A DNA stretch of 8,031 nucleotides from Bacteroidales bacterium (GTDB lineage: Bacteria > Bacteroidota > Bacteroidia > Bacteroidales > JAOZTL01), in contig JAOZTL010000129.1 in NCBI GenBank assembly GCA_029942205.1, positions 1-8,031 of the forward strand. Direction: 5' to 3'. Positions 5,986 through 8,031 of the stretch are shown here, one piece after another. The first letter of the stretch is position 1. Every line of letters begins with the position of its first letter. The notes below the pieces were generated by a model. The model was not told the origin of the DNA. It saw only the letters and a program-made list of their open reading frames with translations, and did no database searches. The position numbers and the translations under genes were made by a program.

Positions 5986-6018
5986 GCGTAGACAACATCA
6001 AAAAAAGCAGAAGAACTT
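5986..6018. repeat. Degenerate dispersed repeat copy upstream of metH
   Basis: GCGTAGACAACATCAAAAAA followed by AGCAGAAGAACTT aligns with GCGTAAGC-ACATCAAAAAGGTCGAAGACCTT of the main array. Both hairpin arms are eroded, so it is probably a relic. It ends 25 nt before the metH start. Confidence 0.65.
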
Positions 6019-6043
6019 ATTTAAAAACTGACAATTAAAGTAG

Positions 6044-8031
6044 ATGAATAGAATGATAAACATAAAAGAAATACTCAAAACACGAGTACTCGTGCTGGAT
6101 GGTGCAATGGGTACGATGATTCAAGAATATAATTTGCAAGAATCGGACTTTCGGACGAATCGTTTTGCGAATATTACAGCTAATCAACAAGGAAATAATG
6201 ATTTGTTATCGGTAACGCAATCAGCTATAATTCAGGCGATACACGAAAAATATTTGGAAGTAGGCTCTGATATTATCGAAACGAATACGTTTAATGCCAA
6301 CCGAATATCGATGGCAGATTATGAAATGGAAGGATTGGTGTATGAAATGAATTATGAATCGGCAAAAATAGCACGTAAAGCAGCCGATAAGTATAGCGCA
6401 AAAACACCAAATAAACCACGCTTTGTGGCTGGCTCGATAGGACCAACCAACAAAGCGGCGAGTATGTCGTCGGATGTAAACAATCCAGGCTATCGAGCAG
6501 CAAGTTACGACGATTTTTTTGAGGCTTATCAAGAACAAATCGAAGGCTTAATTGCAGGTGGCGTGGATTTATTGTTGATCGAAACAGTGTTTGACACATT
6601 AAATGCCAAAGCGGCTCTTTTTGCTGCAAACGAAGCCATGAAAAAACTAGGAAAGCAAGTGCTTGTAATGGTTTCAGGAACAATTACCGACCAAAGTGGG
6701 CGTACACTTAGCGGACAAACACCCGAAGCTTTTTTGAGTTCGCTTTCGCATGTCGATTTGTTAAGTATTGGTTTCAATTGTGCTTTAGGAGCAGAACAAA
6801 TGAAACCGTATATCAAGGAATTGTCAGAGAAATCACGATTTAACGTAAGTGCTTATCCCAATGCAGGTTTGCCTAATGAATTTGGTGAATATGACGAATC
6901 TCCACATGAAATGGGTTTGCAGATAAAGCAAATTTTAGACGATCAAACGGTGAATATTATCGGTGGCTGTTGTGGCACTACACCTGCGCATATCGAGCAT
7001 TTTGTGGGTTTGGCAGAAAAAGCAAACGCACGAAAAATTCCATCTTTAGCGACAGAAACGGTTTTGAGTGGATTGGAAGCACTTCGGATTAATGCCGAAA
7101 ATAATTTTATCAACATCGGAGAGCGAACCAATGTGGCTGGATCACGAAAATTCGCTCGTTTGATACGTGAAAAAAAGTACGAAGAAGCACTGAGTATTGC
7201 ACGACAACAAGTCGAAAATGGCGCACAAGTGATTGATATTAATCTGGATGATGCCATGCTGGATGCAAAAAGCGAAATGCAAACTTTTTTGAACTTATTG
7301 GTTTCTGAACCCGACATCGCCAGAGTTCCTGTGATGATTGATAGTTCTGATTTTGAAGTAATTGAAACAGGATTGAAATGTTTGCAAGGCAAAGCGATTG
7401 TAAACTCGATTAGCCTAAAAGAAGGCGAAGAAGCGTTTCGTCAGCATGCCGAAAAAGTCAAAAATTATGGAGCAGCCGTAGTGGTGATGGCTTTTGAGGA
7501 GCAAGGACAAGCAGTAACTTTTGAAGATAAAATTCGCATAAGCGAACGAGCGTATCGTATTTTGGTGGATGAAATAAAGTTTAATCCAGCCGATATAATT
7601 TTTGATGTCAATATTTTGACGATCGCTACAGGAATGAGCGAACATGATAATTATGCAGTAGATTTTATTCAAGCAGTAAAATGGATAAAAGAAAATTTGC
7701 CTTATGTCAAAACAAGTGGAGGAATAAGTAATTTATCTTTTGCATTTAGAGGAAATAATATGGTGCGTGAGGCGATGCATTCGGTCTTTTTATTTCATGC
7801 CATCAAGGCTGGTTTAGACATGGGAATTGTGAATGCAGGCATGTTGCAAGTGTACGATGATATTGAGCCAAATTTACGTGAATTGGCTACAAATGTTATT
7901 TTAAATAAAGAAAAAGATGCTGCAGATAAACTCATTGATTATGCACAACAAGTAAAAAATGAAGATGCTAGTGATGTGCAGAAAATAGCCGAATGGCGTA
8001 CTGATTCGTTAGAAGAACGCTTAGTTTACGA
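6044..8031 (+). CDS. metH: Cobalamin-dependent methionine synthase, 5' part (truncated by window)
   Basis: The open frame gives 662 complete codons and runs off the window; E. coli MetH has about 1,227 residues. It transfers the methyl group of 5-methyltetrahydrofolate to homocysteine through cobalamin. The homocysteine domain spans about 1-326, with DGAMGTMIQ near the start and zinc ligands C246 (FNCALG), C309 and C310 (GGCCGTTP). The pterin-binding domain starts near F355 with INIGERTNVAGSRKF and continues through IDIN (397-400) and MIDSS (431-435). AEWRTDSLEERL near 649-660 begins the helical cap of the cobalamin module. The B12-binding and reactivation domains would lie downstream. The homocysteine and folate domains are fused in one frame. 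The ATG at 6044 was chosen; the in-frame ATG at 6053 is also possible, and no strong Shine-Dalgarno separates them. Confidence 0.96.
   Translation, partial: MNRMINIKEILKTRVLVLDGAMGTMIQEYNLQESDFRTNRFANITANQQGNNDLLSVTQSAIIQAIHEKYLEVGSDIIETNTFNANRISMADYEMEGLVYEMNYESAKIARKAADKYSAKTPNKPRFVAGSIGPTNKAASMSSDVNNPGYRAASYDDFFEAYQEQIEGLIAGGVDLLLIETVFDTLNAKAALFAANEAMKKLGKQVLVMVSGTITDQSGRTLSGQTPEAFLSSLSHVDLLSIGFNCALGAEQMKPYIKELSEKSRFNVSAYPNAGLPNEFGEYDESPHEMGLQIKQILDDQTVNIIGGCCGTTPAHIEHFVGLAEKANARKIPSLATETVLSGLEALRINAENNFINIGERTNVAGSRKFARLIREKKYEEALSIARQQVENGAQVIDINLDDAMLDAKSEMQTFLNLLVSEPDIARVPVMIDSSDFEVIETGLKCLQGKAIVNSISLKEGEEAFRQHAEKVKNYGAAVVVMAFEEQGQAVTFEDKIRISERAYRILVDEIKFNPADIIFDVNILTIATGMSEHDNYAVDFIQAVKWIKENLPYVKTSGGISNLSFAFRGNNMVREAMHSVFLFHAIKAGLDMGIVNAGMLQVYDDIEPNLRELATNVILNKEKDAADKLIDYAQQVKNEDASDVQKIAEWRTDSLEERLVY

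Noticed and set aside
5970..6038. 22-codon ORF before metH (starts MDLHNCVDN)
   Set aside because: It runs through the degenerate repeat copy, so its codons come from repeat sequence, and it has no supporting signal.
6221..7672. Several minus-strand ORFs of 85-149 codons inside metH
   Set aside because: They lie antisense to a frame that matches MetH continuously with all key motifs, and their translations show no recognisable domain.

Overview
The window looks like a chromosomal methionine locus from a low-GC member of the Bacteroidota, probably a flavobacterium. Three things point there: the promoters match the Bacteroidota pattern (TTG, about 18-19 bp, then TAnnTTTG); Shine-Dalgarno sequences are weak or absent; and the gene order SAM riboswitch-metY-metX-homoserine dehydrogenase fits that group. 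The species cannot be named from this sequence. Every gene found is on the + strand.

Layout. 1-260 is a tandem repeat array of 34 and 67/68 bp units that contain a GGTC-GAA-GACC hairpin. 324-1686 is a two-gene unit with its own promoter: a small PlsC-like acyltransferase and a YafV-type omega-amidase of the nitrilase family. 1687-2221 is a 535-bp gap holding a degenerate repeat copy, a strong promoter match, a SAM-I riboswitch and a structured 246-nt stretch before metY; that stretch contains a possible 26-codon leader ORF. 2222-5780 is the operon metY-metX-hom. 5781-6043 is a second gap with two more degenerate repeat copies, a promoter and a 51-nt extended hairpin. 6044-8031 is the 5' part of metH, cut by the window edge.

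How the genes work together. Homoserine dehydrogenase makes homoserine, MetX acetylates it, MetY replaces the acetyl group with sulfide to give homocysteine, and cobalamin-dependent MetH methylates homocysteine to methionine. This is the direct sulfhydrylation route. The first three steps sit behind a SAM-I aptamer, so high SAM should reduce their expression. MetH has a separate promoter and no recognisable riboswitch. The omega-amidase may serve methionine salvage, because it removes the alpha-ketoglutaramate produced by glutamine transaminases that re-aminate the keto acid of methionine.

The protein genes are ordinary. The least explained parts are the two leaders, each with structure that the known elements do not account for, and the repeat family found in every large intergenic gap.
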